Shown here in pieces: positions 63,892-64,000 of a DNA stretch of 64,000 nucleotides; the stretch's first letter is position 1, and each line of letters opens with the position of its first letter. Source of the DNA: Pseudocitrobacter faecalis (lineage in GTDB: Bacteria; Pseudomonadota; Gammaproteobacteria; Enterobacterales; Enterobacteriaceae). The DNA is taken from NCBI GenBank assembly GCA_003315335.1, contig QNRL01000005.1, positions 62,001 through 126,000 of the forward strand, read 5' to 3'. The notes below the pieces were generated by a model. It saw only the letters and a program-made list of their open reading frames with translations. It did not search any database and was not told where the DNA came from. The position numbers and the translations under genes were made by a program.

Positions 63892-64000
63892 CTACAACGC
63901 TTTCAGCATTCGCACTTCACAATCCACGTGGCCGGTGCAGCCCAACGGTTCGCTGATATGCTCGAAGCCTAAGTGCTCATACAGACCAATGGCTTCGCGC
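63892..64000 (-). CDS. GNAT-family acetyltransferase (partial, N-terminus off the right edge)
   Basis: The last 36 codons of a minus-strand gene, [20 protein letters not shown]...EVRMLKAL and a TAG stop. [11 protein letters not shown] is the C-terminal GNAT motif. By position it may be YjgM, but too little is visible to be sure. Convergent with miaE. Confidence 0.7.
   Translation of the reverse strand, partial: REAIGLYEHLGFEHISEPLGCTGHVDCEVRMLKAL

Overview
The window reads as chromosomal DNA of a gammaproteobacterium in the Enterobacteriaceae. Gene content and order follow the E. coli K-12 segment ytfB to argI closely (fklB, cycA, ytfE-ytfL, msrA, tamAB, chpSB, ppa, ytfQRT-yjfF, fbp, mpl, darP, pmbA, nrdDG, treRBC, mgtA, ridA, pyrBI, argI, rraB). 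Intact miaE and cybC, a third-party sugar locus between cybC and nrdG, and six copies of a CCCTCACCCTAACCCTCTCCC-type palindromic repeat point away from K-12 itself and toward an Enterobacter/Lelliottia/Citrobacter-like genus. I cannot name the species from sequence alone. No rRNA, tRNA, CRISPR array, insertion sequence or prophage was seen.

Layout. 1-4.2 kb: ytfB (cut by the left edge), fklB, cycA, a Hok-type type I toxin locus, and ytfE with a textbook NsrR box. 4.2-13 kb: transporter ytfF with an AraC-type regulator, qorB/ytfH divergent pair, periplasmic cpdB, cysQ, ytfJ, stringent-response protein ytfK, membrane protein ytfL. 13-17.7 kb: three Gfo/Idh/MocA sugar dehydrogenase-like genes in a row and a divergent LacI-type regulator with a perfect palindromic operator, but no transporter. 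17.7-24.5 kb: msrA, the tamA-tamB outer-membrane assembly pair, ytfP. 24.6-26.1 kb: the chpSB (mazEF-like) toxin-antitoxin pair, a REP pair between duplicated terminators, ppa. 26.4-31 kb: galactofuranose ABC importer ytfQRT-yjfF. 31-37.6 kb: fbp, mpl, a GNAT acetyltransferase, an expanded tandem repeat, darP, pmbA, cybC, an AT-rich DUF2726 gene.

37.7-46.6 kb is an eight- or nine-gene sugar-acid-like catabolic locus under a probable CRP site: a small PRD protein, SFCGS glycine-rich protein, DUF4312, two membrane proteins (DUF4311, DUF4310), a metal-dependent amidohydrolase, a DgaE-like PLP ammonia lyase, a DgaF-like aldolase, then a secreted lactonase-fold protein and a PTS-controlled PRD activator. 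It is a known but functionally unassigned family of loci and looks like a complete import-plus-degradation pathway for an unknown amino-sugar-acid-like substrate.

46.6-57.1 kb: anaerobic ribonucleotide reductase nrdD-nrdG (FNR and NrdR sites), trehalose uptake treB-treC with repressor treR, and the Mg2+ ATPase mgtA behind a PhoP promoter and the mgtL leader peptide. 57.2-58.7 kb is a small AT-rich island of three overlapping genes: a 223-residue protein whose C-terminal motif recalls M-class (lipid II-cleaving) bacteriocins, followed by two small membrane-anchored proteins with the topology of the matching immunity proteins. This is my best candidate for an undescribed system. 58.7-64 kb: ridA, the attenuated pyrL-pyrB-pyrI operon, tabA, argI with paired ARG boxes, rraB, miaE and a truncated GNAT gene.
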